Shown one piece after another: positions 49,597-58,740 of a DNA stretch of 59,958 bases. Location of the stretch: positions 1 to 59,958 of the forward strand of contig SHUM01000016.1 of NCBI GenBank assembly GCA_009691245.1. Reading direction: 5' to 3'. The translations under genes were made by a program, and so were the position numbers. The notes under the pieces are model-generated. The model did no database searches, was not told the DNA's origin, and saw only the letters and a program-made list of their open reading frames with translations. Numbering within the stretch: position 1 is the first letter of the stretch; every line of letters starts with the position of its first letter. This DNA is from Acidobacteriota bacterium. GTDB lineage: Bacteria; Acidobacteriota; Terriglobia; 2-12-FULL-54-10.

Positions 49597-50169
49597 ATGA
49601 AGCGTTATTTATGTGCGATGGTGTTGGTAACGGCAGGAGTGATCGCGGCAGGCCGGCTGCAGGCCGCCGACGCCGCCATCGCCGCGCCGCTGCGCGCGCA
49701 GTATGAGACCACCAGCTCGCTGATGCTGGGCATGGTCGAGGGCATTCCCGAGGATAAATATGACTTCAAGCCCACGCCCGAGGTGCGCAGCTTCCGCGAG
49801 CAGATGCAGCACGTCATCGCCGAGAACACCAATTATCTAAACCTGATGAACCAGCAGCCCACCGGCGATCAGGCGCGCTTTGCCGCCATAAAAACCAAAG
49901 CGCAGATCGTCGCGGCGCTCAAGGAGAGCATCGAGAACATCAAGAAGTCGCTGGCCACTATGACCGACGAGACCGGCGCACAGGTCATCGCCATCCCCCC
50001 TGACGCCCCCGCTGGCATTCGTGGCAGCACGCGCCCGCGCTGGTCCGTCATCATGGCCGTGCTGCTCGACAACATGGACCACTACGGCAATCTGGTCGTC
50101 TACGCGCGGCTGAACGGCATCACCCCGCCGCGCACGGCCGCACGCCAGCAACCCGCACCGCAAAAGTAA
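49597..50169 (+). CDS. Secreted DinB-like protein
   Basis: A 190-residue protein. The ATG at 49597 has GGAGG 6 bases upstream and begins a signal peptide (YLCAMVLVTAGVIAAGRLQA); an upstream in-frame extension is translated repeat. The mature protein is a four-helix DinB-like bundle (TTSSLMLGMVEGIPEDKYDF; FREQMQHVIAENTNYLNLM with His; VLLDNMDHYGNLVVYARLNG with His). The spaced His residues can form the metal site of the DinB/YfiT thiol-transferase fold. Exported members are common in acidobacteria; the activity is unknown. Confidence 0.8.
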   Translation: MKRYLCAMVLVTAGVIAAGRLQAADAAIAAPLRAQYETTSSLMLGMVEGIPEDKYDFKPTPEVRSFREQMQHVIAENTNYLNLMNQQPTGDQARFAAIKTKAQIVAALKESIENIKKSLATMTDETGAQVIAIPPDAPAGIRGSTRPRWSVIMAVLLDNMDHYGNLVVYARLNGITPPRTAARQQPAPQK

Positions 50170-50173
50170 CGTC

Positions 50174-50249
50174 TAATCCACAGATTCCGCGGATTGCTCA
50201 GATGGTTTTCTATCTGAGGAATCTGCGTAATCTGCGTAATCCGCGAATT
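50174..50249. repeat. AATCCGC-AGATT palindromic repeat
   Basis: An imperfect hairpin of AATCCACAGATTCCGCGGAT, CAGATGGTTTTCTATCTG and tandem AATCTGCGTAATCTGCG words. A related copy is at 51079-51137, and a short piece near 53606. Confidence 0.6.
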
Positions 50250-50337
50250 GATTTCCCGCGACGTTCCCCGGGCATTAATTCGTCCGATGAAGTATGATGA
50301 ATGAACCCGGAAAAAACTATTCTCGAAAGGACTGACT

Positions 50338-51054
50338 ATGCACCGTAACTACCGCGCACTGCTTGTGCTATCCGCCATTTTGCTTGTCTCCTCGCTGACC
50401 CCCGCTCAGGCCCAAGCCCAGGAGGAGGAAAAGATCCGCGCCGCTGCCGGAGGGGGCATCACCGTTGCCGGCTGGCAGGGCCAGGTAGACGCCGGCGAGG
50501 CGGCCAAGGGCGCCAAGCTCACTGACGCCAAGTTTTCCCAGGACGGCTCGACCATGCACTTCATCACCGGCCCCGCCGTTACCTACTGGAACCCGGCCAA
50601 TACCGCCAGCGGCAACTACACCGTGAAGGCAAAATTCACAGAGCCGAAGTACATGAACGTCAACGACCACCCGCACCCGTACGGCATCGTCATCGGCGGC
50701 AATGACCTCGGCACTCCGCAGATGAGCGCGCTGTACTGCTCGGCCTACGGCAGTGGAACATACATCGTCCGCGGCTTCGGCCCCGCCCCGTTCCGGCTGA
50801 GCGACGGCCGACCCGTGGCCCACGCCGCGGTGAATAAGGCCGCCGCACCCGGCGCGTCGGTAACGCAGGAGATCGCCATCGCGGTGTCGAGCGACAAAGT
50901 AGAGTGCATCGTCAACGGCACCGTCGTCGGCAGCTACCCCAAGTCCGACGCGATCGGCACGGGTAAACTGAAATCCACCGATGGCGTCTACGGCCTCCGC
51001 TTCGCCCACAACACCGAAGGCGAAGTCACTAACTTCACCATGACCAAGCAGTAA
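50338..51054 (+). CDS. Secreted protein with concanavalin-like/DUF1080-like fold
   Basis: A 238-residue exported protein; signal MHRNYRALLVLSAILLVSSL ends near AQAQ. The beta-rich mature part has FSQDGSTMHFITGPAVTYWN, ASGNYTVKAKFTEPK, HPHPYGIVIGGNDLG and VECIVNGTVVGSYPK, then GLRFAHNTEGEVTNF. This pattern (thin strands, a short amide-like 'NGTVVG' turn) is that of LamG/3-keto-glycoside hydrolase-like lectin folds. No catalytic set can be named. It may bind sugars. GAAAGGA precedes the start. Confidence 0.6.
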   Translation: MHRNYRALLVLSAILLVSSLTPAQAQAQEEEKIRAAAGGGITVAGWQGQVDAGEAAKGAKLTDAKFSQDGSTMHFITGPAVTYWNPANTASGNYTVKAKFTEPKYMNVNDHPHPYGIVIGGNDLGTPQMSALYCSAYGSGTYIVRGFGPAPFRLSDGRPVAHAAVNKAAAPGASVTQEIAIAVSSDKVECIVNGTVVGSYPKSDAIGTGKLKSTDGVYGLRFAHNTEGEVTNFTMTKQ

Positions 51055-51078
51055 CCAAGCCAGCACCAACGCAAAGCG

Positions 51079-51137
51079 TAATCCGCAGATTTCACAGATG
51101 TTTTTTAATCTGAGCAATCGGCGGAATCTGCGGATTA
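51079..51137. repeat. AATCCGC-AGATT palindromic repeat, second copy
   Basis: TAATCCGCAGATTTCACAGA and TCTGCGGATTA-type arms close a TTTTTT loop. The stem followed by T-rich loop could end transcription of the preceding secreted-protein gene. Confidence 0.7.
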
Positions 51138-51259
51138 CTTTCTCCTCGCGCGGCCCACGCAACATCCTGCAAAAACTCGTAGCCACCTGGGAAGTTTGCC
51201 GAGTCGTTACCCAAAGAAATTGGGGTTGTCAAACCATCTGCATGGTGTGCTACTTCGAG

Positions 51260-51288
51260 TTGCTAGTCAGTTGTTTCAAAAATACAAT
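51260..51288 (+). promoter_or_regulatory. Possible promoter of the LuxR-type HTH gene
   Basis: TTGCTA (51260-51265), a 17-base spacer and TACAAT (51283-51288). It ends only 13 bases before the ATG, so the transcript would start within or after the AAGGA site. This makes the assignment doubtful. Confidence 0.3.
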
Positions 51289-51301
51289 TTAAGGACTTCA
51301 T

Positions 51302-51568
51302 ATGCGGACCTCCCTGGATCTACTCCGCACAGCTGAAGTTCCCCCGACAGACGTATTCCCCCCGCAGCTAAGCGGCACGACGAGTCTCTCCCCACGCGAA
51401 GAACAGGCATTGCGCCTGATCACGTGCGGCAAGTGCAACAAGGAAACCGCCACGGAGATAGGCATCACCCCACGGACCGTGAAATTTCACGTGGCTAACC
51501 TGCTCACGAAGTTTTCCGTGACCAGTAAGCTGGAATTGTTCGCGGTTCTCCTGCACACCCTCAGGTAA
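51302..51568 (+). CDS. Stand-alone LuxR/GerE-type helix-turn-helix protein
   Basis: An 88-residue protein with a single GerE HTH (SPREEQALRLITCGKCNKET; ATEIGITPRTVKFHVANLL). The recognition helix is TPRTVKFHVANLLTKF at about residues 56-71. AAGGA lies 6 bases before the ATG. There is no receiver or autoinducer domain, unlike most LuxR-family regulators, so it resembles small NarL/GerE effectors or a truncated response regulator. Base content is lower in GC than in neighbours and the flanks hold decayed genes, so this may be an acquired stretch. The target is unknown. Confidence 0.75.
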   Translation: MRTSLDLLRTAEVPPTDVFPPQLSGTTSLSPREEQALRLITCGKCNKETATEIGITPRTVKFHVANLLTKFSVTSKLELFAVLLHTLR

Positions 51569-52077
51569 CTTAGCACCCCCACTTGTGTCGTCCTGTCTGA
51601 CTGCCGCCGCGCAGCTCTGGATCGGCTTGCAGCAATGCCCACCAGTGCAGCATCATTGCCCGCCCCAACAGCTGTACTCGGGTACAGATGTCCCTCTGTG
51701 CCGTTGTTTCCCCGCAGCCATGGAAATAGCATGGGCGGGTAGTTGGGAAACGCGGGAACAGAAGCGCAGCAGGAGTTGGCGATTGGCTACAAATCCGAAG
51801 GAATCAAGCCACGCATCCTCAGGACCACACCCTGGAGTGGGCCCATCGCTTCATTTCAACAATTGTTCCCGCGGGAAATTTGCCAATCATTTGCGCTAGA
51901 AAGGCCATCACCATGCAGCGATGAGAACGGGCATCCGATCTTCGCGATGCCCGAAACAGAAAGCGATGCGAGGACTGGATACGGAAGCGGTGCTTTCGCG
52001 GATGATTAATCCTTCCCACCACCGTGTAATGGCTGAAGTCAGGCAAATCAAAACGCAGCACAAAGGAGAAATATTTA
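51569..52077. other. Intergenic stretch of about 500 bases without a recognisable gene
   Basis: Several ORFs of 70-100 codons lie here (for example 51585-51899 and 51743-52009 on the plus strand), but none has a good ribosome-binding site or a recognisable motif. It may hold remnants of decayed genes, like the two broken genes that follow. Confidence 0.4.
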
Positions 52078-52586
52078 TGCACAAGACCACATCAATCATA
52101 GCAATCGCATTTTCACTGATCTGCTACACGTTAAGCTGCCACACATTGAGCGCGGAGACATCCGTGCCGCTGCTGGTGCATGTCGAGAGCGGAGTTGTTC
52201 AGTTCGAATCTCCCACCAATCTTCCGGTGACAACAGTCCATGGAAAAGCCTTGAGCCTCCACGCGGAGGTGCGAGCGAATTGCACGAGCGAGGCTCTGGA
52301 AATCTCGGACATTCAAGCCAGGGTGTCGGTGAAATCGATCACCACAGGCATGGGCCTGCGCGATGAACACATGCGCAAGCACATTTTCACCAAGACCGAT
52401 GGCTCGCAACCGGGTGATGTATCGCCATACGACGGAGCTGGGCAAAGGTTTTCGCGCTTCCGTGGTGGTTACGGGCGAAACACGCAGCCAGCCGCGGCCA
52501 AATCGCAGCTACGACCCTGCACTGGTTCCCGGCCAGATCACGCTGAGTTCTGCACTAGTGCAGTACAGGCCGAGAGAAGGTTTTGA
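52078..52586 (+). pseudogene. YceI-like lipid-binding protein, truncated
   Basis: The ATG at 52078 follows a strong AAAGGAG site and starts a signal peptide (IIAIAFSLICYTLSCHTLSA). Then come YceI-like strands: NLPVTTVHGKALSLHAEVRA and VKSITTGMGLRDEHMRKHIF, the conserved YceI helix turn. After about residue 110 (KTDGSQPG) the frame becomes unrelated and Arg-rich. The normal second half of the YceI barrel is absent, and the next gene fragment begins in another frame. A deletion or rearrangement joined two genes here. Confidence 0.6.
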
Positions 52587-52656
52587 GTTGGCTGCGGGCA
52601 AAGACCTGTTGCCCACGACAGGTCTGGCGATTCAGCTCTCCTTACCAGCCGCCTAG
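52414..52656 (+). pseudogene. Fragment of an outer-membrane barrel-like protein
   Basis: A frame of about 80 codons with VMYRHTTELGKGFRASVVVT, NRSYDPALVPGQITLSSALV and QYRPREGFELAAGKDLLPTT: alternating strands, as in outer-membrane barrels. It overlaps the 3' part of the YceI ORF in a different frame and has no start signal of its own. Both ends of the normal protein are missing. It is called as a gene remnant. Confidence 0.5.
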
Positions 52657-53029
52657 CCAAGCTGGCGCCTCGCAGGGCATCTGGCAGAATTGGGATGATC
52701 GAGTCGAAGGTCCCAGGCCCGGGAAATCACTGCCGGCGAAGCCCGGGGCGACTGCAAAAAAACAATCCGCAGAGCACCCAGAGTGAGGGGTGAGGTTGGA
52801 TAACTACAACGAGCAGCAATATGCTCTCGTGGCAGCTAGCTGTCAAACACATCCTGCGAGTCATGCGGGGGAGATAATGGGGCGGAGATACCCGGAAATA
52901 TCGTTGCCAGGCGGCAAGAAAATCCCGCAGCCAGGAAAGCACTGACTGTGGCAACAAAATCGGCAGGTTACTGCTGAGAGACTCGTGGAATCTGGTGTGC
53001 GGGGCTGGCGACCGCGCTAATCTATAGAC
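52657..53029. other. Intergenic region, nothing recognised
   Basis: 373 bases between the barrel fragment and the small membrane protein. Short ORFs (52583-52786 plus, 52727-52957 minus) lack start signals. No repeat family or tRNA was seen. Confidence 0.4.
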
Positions 53030-53557
53030 ATGGCAGCGATCTCGACCAAGTTGCAGCTCCAGTTGATTGGCGCGGGCTATGCGGTCGTGTTGTCTTTTGC
53101 GGCGGTGGTGATCTACCAGCGCTACGCATGGGCGGCGGCGAATCCTGAAATCGTTTTGGCGTCGAGCGGCATGTATGCCGGCGGCGACGGGATACTCGCT
53201 TTTTTCATCACGATTTGCCTGATGGTTCCCACTCTATTTCTGGTTCGCGTCGTGTCGCAGTTTGAAAGGCCCGCGACGATCTACGCCAAAGTGCTGGCGG
53301 CCATCGGGCTGACCACGCCGCTGTGCCTCGCCCTGTTCCGCCTGGGTTCTCCCCCCGTTCCAGAGTTGCTCTTGGCTGCCAGTTTTTTTCGGCTGGTGTG
53401 GTCACCATTCACTCTGGTGCTTATGATTGCCAGCCGCTTCATGGCCAAATATCCGCAGACGCGGCGGCTAACCAACTATGCGCTGTTGGCTGAGGGCGCG
53501 ACGATTGCTGCTGCGATCGTGATGATTGTCCTTGCGATGAATTCTCCCAAGCCATAG
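53030..53557 (+). CDS. Four-helix membrane protein of unknown function
   Basis: A 175-residue inner-membrane protein with four predicted helices: LQLIGAGYAVVLSFAAVVIY, ILAFFITICLMVPTLFLVRV, VPELLLAASFFRLVWSPFTL and LLAEGATIAAAIVMIVLAM. Loops are short and basic on the inside. No motif is recognised. Acidobacteria carry many such small proteins. The start is at an ATG preceded by TCTATAGAC, which is a weak context. Confidence 0.65.
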   Translation: MAAISTKLQLQLIGAGYAVVLSFAAVVIYQRYAWAAANPEIVLASSGMYAGGDGILAFFITICLMVPTLFLVRVVSQFERPATIYAKVLAAIGLTTPLCLALFRLGSPPVPELLLAASFFRLVWSPFTLVLMIASRFMAKYPQTRRLTNYALLAEGATIAAAIVMIVLAMNSPKP

Positions 53558-53566
53558 GAAAATACC

Positions 53567-53600
53567 CACGGCGAGAAATTCGCTCACCGTGGCTACCAAA
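53567..53600. repeat. Single arm of the GGTAGCCACGGTGAG repeat family
   Basis: ACCCACGGCGAGAAATTCGC followed by TCACCGTGGCTACC matches one arm of the murG-murC repeat (25389-25474). On its own it forms a hairpin with CCACGG/CCGTGG, just after the membrane-protein gene. Confidence 0.65.
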
Positions 53601-53656
53601 GCAACACCAAAGCAAATCCGCGGATTGTCTTTTCGTTCGAGGTTCTCGGGCGTTGG

Positions 53657-53706
53657 GTTCCATTGGCCCGCTTGCTGACGCGCGCGGCACTGTCACGCGG
53701 CACTGT
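53657..53706. repeat. Single arm of the GACAGTGCCGCGCGCGTCAG family
   Basis: GGTTCCATTGGCCCGCTTGC, then GACGCGCGCGGCACTGTCAC, as in the right arms of the full copies at 8332 and 49312. It ends about 17 bases from the rpoD stop codon. Confidence 0.75.
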
Positions 53707-53723
53707 AGCGCACACTGCTTGAG

Positions 53724-55802
53724 CTAGTCGCGCCAGCTTCCCAGCTCGAGGAAGGCGCGGAGCTTGCGGCTGCGCGAGGGGTGGCGCAGCTTGCGCAGCG
53801 CCTTGGCTTCGATCTGGCGGATACGTTCGCGCGTGACGGCGAAGCTCTGGCCGACTTCTTCGAGCGTGCGCTCGGAGCCGTCTTCCAAACCGAAGCGCAT
53901 CTTGATGACCTTCTCTTCGCGCGGCGTCAGCGTCTTCAGCACGCCGGAGGTCTGCTCTTTCAGGTTCACGTTGATGACCGCCTCGGCGGGCGAGATGGCG
54001 CCGTGATCCTCGATGAAGTCGCCGAGATGCGAGTCTTCCTCTTCGCCAATGGGCGTCTCCAGCGAGATGGGTTCCTGCGCGATCTTCATCACCTTGCGCA
54101 CCTTGGAAACAGGGATGTCCATGCGCTTGGCAACTTCTTCGCTGGTGGGCTCGCGGCCGTATTCCTGCACGAGCTGGCGCGAGGTGCGGATCAGCTTGTT
54201 GATGGTCTCGATCATATGCACCGGGATGCGGATGGTGCGCGCCTGATCGGCGATGGCGCGCGTGATGGCCTGGCGAATCCACCAGGTGGCGTAGGTCGAA
54301 AACTTGTAGCCGCGCCGGTATTCAAACTTGTCAACGGCCTTCATCAGGCCAATGTTGCCCTCCTGAATCAAGTCGAGGAACTGCAAGCCGCGGTTGGTAT
54401 ACTTCTTGGCGATGGAGACGACCAGGCGGAGGTTGGCTTCGGTGAGGTCCTTTTTCGCGGCCTCGGCCAGCTTATCGCCCTCCACGATGATCTGCATGAT
54501 GCGGCGCATCTCGGCGGTGGTGGCGCTGGCGACCTGCTCCATCGTCTGAATCTGCACGCGCAGCTTGGCGAAAGTTTTCTTGAGATCGCTGGCGGTGGCG
54601 CCCTTGGCTGTCTTGAGCTTGTCCTCCAGCGATGCCCGCTGCCGCGTCATCTCTTCCATCTTGCGCGCGACATTGGGGACCAACCCAATCAGGCGCTTCT
54701 TTTCGAGATTCGTGAACTCAATCGCGCGAATCTGCCGGGAGAGCAGAATGCGCTGACGCGCCAGCCCAATGCGGGCCTTGCGGTATTCCTTGGGCTTCTT
54801 GGTGCGCGGCACGGCGGTAAACTTCTGCCGGAACAGGATCACCTTCTTGTGCTGCTTGGCGATCTCGTCCATCTCGCCGCAGAACTCCTCAGCCTTCTCG
54901 CGCAGCATCTCTTCGCCCAGCTCTTCATCGCTGAATACGATGATTTCTTTAATGGAGCGGTCGCCGGCGCGGACTGCCCTGCCCAGGCTGATCATCTCGG
55001 CCACGATAATCGCCGAGCGCGACATGGTCTTGAGCACTGCGAGCTGCCCGCGCTCGATGCGCTTGGCAATCTCGACTTCACCCTCGCGCGTCAGCAGCGG
55101 CACGGTGCCCATCTCGCGCAGGTACATGCGGACGGGATCGGTGGTCTTTTCCAGAACGCCGGTGGGCACCTCGACTTCGCCGTCCTCCGACATCTCGTCC
55201 AGGCGATGGTCGTGGCTTTCATCCCCGGCGGCGCGCGGACTTTCATCCACCACTTCAATGCCGGCGGTGCCGATGGTGGCCAGAATGTCTTCAATCTCGT
55301 CGGAGTTCTGCACGTCGGGCGGCAGCAGATCGTTCACGTCGTCGTAGAGCAGGTAGCCCTTCTGCTTGCCGAGGTTAATGAGATCCATGAGCGGATCATC
55401 TTTTTCATCGCCTCCAGCATCGGCTCTGGCCGCGCCTTCCATCACGCGCATCTCGCCGTCGGAGTTCTTCTTTGCCCCGGCAGCTTTGCCCTTCGCGATC
55501 CACTTAGGCGCAACTCCGCCGGCTTTCGCGGTGGTTTCTGTAGCCGCCGCAGCATGATTTAATTTCGCAACCGGCGCAGCCGCGGGTGCTGCGATCTTCT
55601 TGCCCGCTGGAGCCGGAACGGGCTTGGCCACCAGCTTATTGGCAACGCCAGCAGTCATCTTCGAACTCTTGGCGGGGGATAACTTTACGGCGGCCTTCTT
55701 AGGAGCCTTTGCGGATTTCTTTAGAGCAGTTTTCACAGTCACCTTGGAAGTCTTGCGGGACGCCCCGGAAGCTACTTTTGATTTTTTCTGTTTTGATTTC
55801 AT
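53724..55802 (-). CDS. rpoD: Primary sigma factor RpoD with a long Lys/Ala-rich N-terminal extension
   Basis: A housekeeping sigma-70 factor of 692 residues from the ATG at 55802 (an in-frame ATG at 55811 is also possible). Residues 1-140 form an unusual Lys/Ala/Pro-rich, histone H1-like extension ([20 protein letters not shown]). Region 1.1 is [20 protein letters not shown]. Region 1.2 is [20 protein letters not shown]. After the non-conserved insert come region 2 ([39 protein letters not shown]), region 3 ([20 protein letters not shown]) and region 4 ([20 protein letters not shown]). It lies about 150 bases after dnaG, the common dnaG-rpoD order. Confidence 0.95.
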   Translation of the reverse strand: MKSKQKKSKVASGASRKTSKVTVKTALKKSAKAPKKAAVKLSPAKSSKMTAGVANKLVAKPVPAPAGKKIAAPAAAPVAKLNHAAAATETTAKAGGVAPKWIAKGKAAGAKKNSDGEMRVMEGAARADAGGDEKDDPLMDLINLGKQKGYLLYDDVNDLLPPDVQNSDEIEDILATIGTAGIEVVDESPRAAGDESHDHRLDEMSEDGEVEVPTGVLEKTTDPVRMYLREMGTVPLLTREGEVEIAKRIERGQLAVLKTMSRSAIIVAEMISLGRAVRAGDRSIKEIIVFSDEELGEEMLREKAEEFCGEMDEIAKQHKKVILFRQKFTAVPRTKKPKEYRKARIGLARQRILLSRQIRAIEFTNLEKKRLIGLVPNVARKMEEMTRQRASLEDKLKTAKGATASDLKKTFAKLRVQIQTMEQVASATTAEMRRIMQIIVEGDKLAEAAKKDLTEANLRLVVSIAKKYTNRGLQFLDLIQEGNIGLMKAVDKFEYRRGYKFSTYATWWIRQAITRAIADQARTIRIPVHMIETINKLIRTSRQLVQEYGREPTSEEVAKRMDIPVSKVRKVMKIAQEPISLETPIGEEEDSHLGDFIEDHGAISPAEAVINVNLKEQTSGVLKTLTPREEKVIKMRFGLEDGSERTLEEVGQSFAVTRERIRQIEAKALRKLRHPSRSRKLRAFLELGSWRD

Positions 55803-55949
55803 CGTTTGCATCCGGTACGAGTGCGTCGTCGGCCCAGCGGAATCGTAAGCTAACTTATTTGCCAGCCTATTGTTTGGATGATTCCAAAGGCTGCATGGAT
55901 TCACAACAATTTTATAGACATGCGAATAAAGCGGAACGAAATCTTCCTT

Positions 55950-57764
55950 TTATACTAGTTCTGTGAGTTTTCTGTCAAGTTGCTGCACCGCTTCCAGCAG
56001 TTCGCGCAGCGGCTGGCCAGCGGATTGGCCTTGGCTTTCCCGGATCGTTTGCAGTAACTGCTGACGCTGCTTCAGGAGCCGCTTGCGCTTCAAGGCGTTC
56101 AGGTAAACGCTTATTTCTTCATATGATACAGGTCTCGCCTCGGGGTCAAAGGCGATCTCCGCCAGCATCCGCTGCCGGGCTGAATCGAGCTTTTCAGAAA
56201 GCCCCGCATAGTCCAGCGCCCCTCCGGAATCGAGAATTCCCACCAGCTCCGCGACGATTGAGGCTGCCTCCATCTCACTGACCAAGTCCTGCTCGCCGTG
56301 CAACTGTTCCAGCACCTGCTCGCGGGCCTCGGCATCATCGAGCAACAACCGGATCAGCATGGTTTCCGCGGCGGGTAACCGTTGGATGGTCGCCTGACGG
56401 GTCCCACCGCCCGTGACGTGCGTCGTTGGCCCAACGGTTATGGGCAATGATTCGCGCCGTCCCAGCGTGGCCTTCTGGAAGCTGTCGCCGATCACTCCCA
56501 TATTTACATCGAGCTTCTGTGCTATATCGGCCATCAGCTCGGAACGTATGAGGGCGTTGGGAACTTTGCTCAAATAAGGCAGCACAAAATTCACCGCCGC
56601 CAGCTTCGCCTCCGGAGAACTCTTGCCGTGAATCTCCAGCGCGCGCGTGGCAAGATAGCGGAAGAAGGGGGCCGCCGCCGCCACCGCGGCCTGATAGGCC
56701 TCTGCCCCACGCTGCTTTACGAACTGGTCCGGGTCCAGCTTGTCCGGCAGGCGCACGATGCGCACGGCGAGATTTTCTTCGAGCAGCAGGACCAGCGAAC
56801 GGTCCGTGGCATTTGCTCCCGCCGTGTCCGGATCGTAGCTGACCACCACTTCCGTCGCCGAGCGCGCCAACAGCTTCACCTGCTGCGCCGTCAGCGCCGT
56901 GCCGCAACTGGCCACCACGTTCACCACGCCGGCCTGGTACGCCGCGATGGCGTCCATGTAGCCCTCCACCAGCACCGCTTGATTGGACTTGCGAATCGCC
57001 TCCCGGGCCCGCGCCAGATTGTAGAGCACGCGGCCCTTCGAGTAGATGGGCGTCTCCGGCGAATTCAGATACTTCGGCTGATCGTCGCCCAGCGCGCGCG
57101 CGCCAAAGGCCACCACGCGCCCCGTGTCGGAGGCGATGGGGAACACCCAACGGTGGCGGAAGCGATCATGCAATCGGTCATTTTCAGAATGGGCATCGCG
57201 GCGAATCACCAGTCCGCTGGTTTCGAGCAGCGCGGGATCAAAGCCTTCCTTGCGCAGCACATCGGCTAACGCGCTTCCCCGCCCCGGCGCATAACCCAGG
57301 CCAAACTCCTCGACCGACGCGCCGGTTACGCCGCGCTGCTTGATCAACTCGCGCACCGTCGCGGCCTCCGCCGACTGCAACTGCTCGCGGAAGAACTTCG
57401 CCGCGCGCTCATGCAATTCGTAGAGCGCGCCGCGCTGCTTCTCTTCAGGCGAGTCCGGCTGGCGCGGAACGTCGGCTGGAATGGGAATGCCGCTGCGCGT
57501 GGCCACTCGACGCACCGCTTCGGGAAACTCGACGCGCTCGGTCTCCTGCACGTATTTATACACGTCGCCCTTCGCGCCGCAGCCGAAGCAGTAATAAAAC
57601 TGCTTGGTTTGATGCACGTTGAACGACGGCGTCTTCTCCTGATGAAACGGGCACAGCCCGATCCAACTGTTGCCCGCCCTCTTCAGGCGCACCGACTCGC
57701 CGACGATGCGGACGATATCCGCCGTCGCCTTCACATGCTGCGCGAAATCTCGGGGAAGCGACAT
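55950..57764 (-). CDS. dnaG: DNA primase
   Basis: A 604-residue primase that makes RNA primers at the replication fork. The CHC2 zinc site uses C38, H41, C59 and C62 (CPFHQEKTPSF; YYCFGCGAKGD). The TOPRIM catalytic core has QAVLVEGYMDAIAAYQAGVV and SYDPDTAGANATD. The C-terminal helicase-binding region is helical and ends with a coiled coil (LNALKRKRLLKQRQQLLQTI). The start and length are normal. Confidence 0.95.
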   Translation of the reverse strand: MSLPRDFAQHVKATADIVRIVGESVRLKRAGNSWIGLCPFHQEKTPSFNVHQTKQFYYCFGCGAKGDVYKYVQETERVEFPEAVRRVATRSGIPIPADVPRQPDSPEEKQRGALYELHERAAKFFREQLQSAEAATVRELIKQRGVTGASVEEFGLGYAPGRGSALADVLRKEGFDPALLETSGLVIRRDAHSENDRLHDRFRHRWVFPIASDTGRVVAFGARALGDDQPKYLNSPETPIYSKGRVLYNLARAREAIRKSNQAVLVEGYMDAIAAYQAGVVNVVASCGTALTAQQVKLLARSATEVVVSYDPDTAGANATDRSLVLLLEENLAVRIVRLPDKLDPDQFVKQRGAEAYQAAVAAAAPFFRYLATRALEIHGKSSPEAKLAAVNFVLPYLSKVPNALIRSELMADIAQKLDVNMGVIGDSFQKATLGRRESLPITVGPTTHVTGGGTRQATIQRLPAAETMLIRLLLDDAEAREQVLEQLHGEQDLVSEMEAASIVAELVGILDSGGALDYAGLSEKLDSARQRMLAEIAFDPEARPVSYEEISVYLNALKRKRLLKQRQQLLQTIRESQGQSAGQPLRELLEAVQQLDRKLTELV

Positions 57765-57780
57765 GAAACGATTATAGAAG

Positions 57781-57860
57781 CCAGGAGACAGAAGTTAGAA
57801 GACAGAATGGAGCTAGTCAATTTTTTATGGTGTCATCCTGAGCGGAGCGCGTGGGGAAGC
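57781..57860. repeat. Fragments of two repeat families upstream of dnaG
   Basis: CCAGGAGACAGAAGTTAGAA (57781-57812) matches one arm of the 40857-40958 repeat. GTGTCATCCTGAGCGGAGCG (57831-57850) matches the 14149 family, here without its second arm. Confidence 0.55.
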
Positions 57861-57966
57861 GCCGAGCGGGGCGATGGAAACCCAACGCCCCGGACGGCGA
57901 CGGTTGGATTATAATTTGACGTTGTGTTCGGGCGAGGGAACATCATCGGCGGTCGGGGCAGGATTT

Positions 57967-58013
57967 TTCCATTGGCCCGCTTGCTGACGCGCGCGGCACG
58001 GTCACGCGGCACA
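57967..58013. repeat. Single arm of the GACAGTGCCGCGCGCGTCAG family
   Basis: TTCCATTGGCCCGCTTGCTG, then ACGCGCGCGGCACGGTCACG. It differs by one base from the copy at 53657. It lies between dnaG and the DinB-like gene. Confidence 0.7.
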
Positions 58014-58050
58014 GATAAATCTGGTGGCCCGGAAACGACGGGGAGGCTTC

Positions 58051-58494
58051 ATGCGGGAAGTGAGTGAGCGGTTGCGACGGGTGATTGCCGAGGCGGAGCC
58101 GAAGTTGCGCGGGACCACGGAGGAGGATAGTGGCAAGGCGGCGCTCAAGGGTGGGTGGTCGCGCAAGCAGGTGATTGGGCATTTGATCGACTCGGCGGCG
58201 AACAATCATCAGCGCTTCGTGCGCGCCGCGCTGCAAGGCTCCTACGAAGGGCCGGGTTACGCGCAGGACGACTGGGTGAGTCTGCAGGATTATCAAGGCC
58301 GCAAGTGGGCGGAGTTGCTGGCGTTCTGGTCGGCTTATAACCGGCACCTGGCACACGTGATCGCGCAACTGCCGGAGGATCAGGCGGGCGCGGTCTGCAC
58401 GATCGGCGCAGGCGAGCCGCATACGCTCGAGTGGCTGGCCACGGATTACGTGGACCACTTGGTCGGCCACCTGCGCCAGATCGGCGTGGCATGA
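58051..58494 (+). CDS. DinB-like protein (putative metal-dependent transferase or hydrolase)
   Basis: A 147-residue cytoplasmic four-helix DinB_2-type protein. The start at 58051 (MREVSERLRRVIAEAEPKLR) has GGGAGG 5 bases upstream. The metal-ligand histidines are in KQVIGHLIDSAANNHQRFV and in TDYVDHLVGHLRQIGVA. The HLxDSAANNH form is typical of the bacillithiol-transferase-like branch. The substrate is unknown. Confidence 0.82.
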   Translation: MREVSERLRRVIAEAEPKLRGTTEEDSGKAALKGGWSRKQVIGHLIDSAANNHQRFVRAALQGSYEGPGYAQDDWVSLQDYQGRKWAELLAFWSAYNRHLAHVIAQLPEDQAGAVCTIGAGEPHTLEWLATDYVDHLVGHLRQIGVA

Positions 58495-58518
58495 TCGAAT
58501 CTGTGCGATAATTCTGCC

Positions 58519-58740
58519 CTGAGAGATTACGAATTCACGGTCGTGGAGGAACAGGACGAGGATGGGCGATTCGTCGCGCTCTGTCCTGTACTACAGGGCT
58601 GTTACAGCGAAGGCGAGACGCAACAGGAAGCGCGCGAGTTAATTGAGGACGCCATCCGCCTGCACGTGGAAAGCCGCGTGGCGCGCAATGAACCCATCTA
58701 TCGCGAAGTAGGCTCCCACAAGGTGCGGGTTGCGATGTGA
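58519..58740 (+). CDS. hicB: HicB-family antitoxin
   Basis: A 73-residue antitoxin if read from CTG at 58519, which gives LRDYEFTVVEEQDEDGRFVA, the expected HicB N-terminus (usually MRDYEFTV). A shorter reading begins at the GTG at 58543. The core QDEDGRFVALCPVLQGCYSE is the partial RNase H fold of HicB. The C-terminal DNA-binding part is short. It overlaps hicA by 4 bases. HicB sequesters the HicA mRNA interferase and may repress its own operon. Confidence 0.75.
   Translation: MRDYEFTVVEEQDEDGRFVALCPVLQGCYSEGETQQEARELIEDAIRLHVESRVARNEPIYREVGSHKVRVAM

Noticed and set aside
53781-55562. 593-codon plus-strand ORF opposite rpoD
   Set aside because: It is the antisense shadow of a GC-rich, clearly recognised sigma factor; its protein is Leu/His/Ala-rich and resembles no family.
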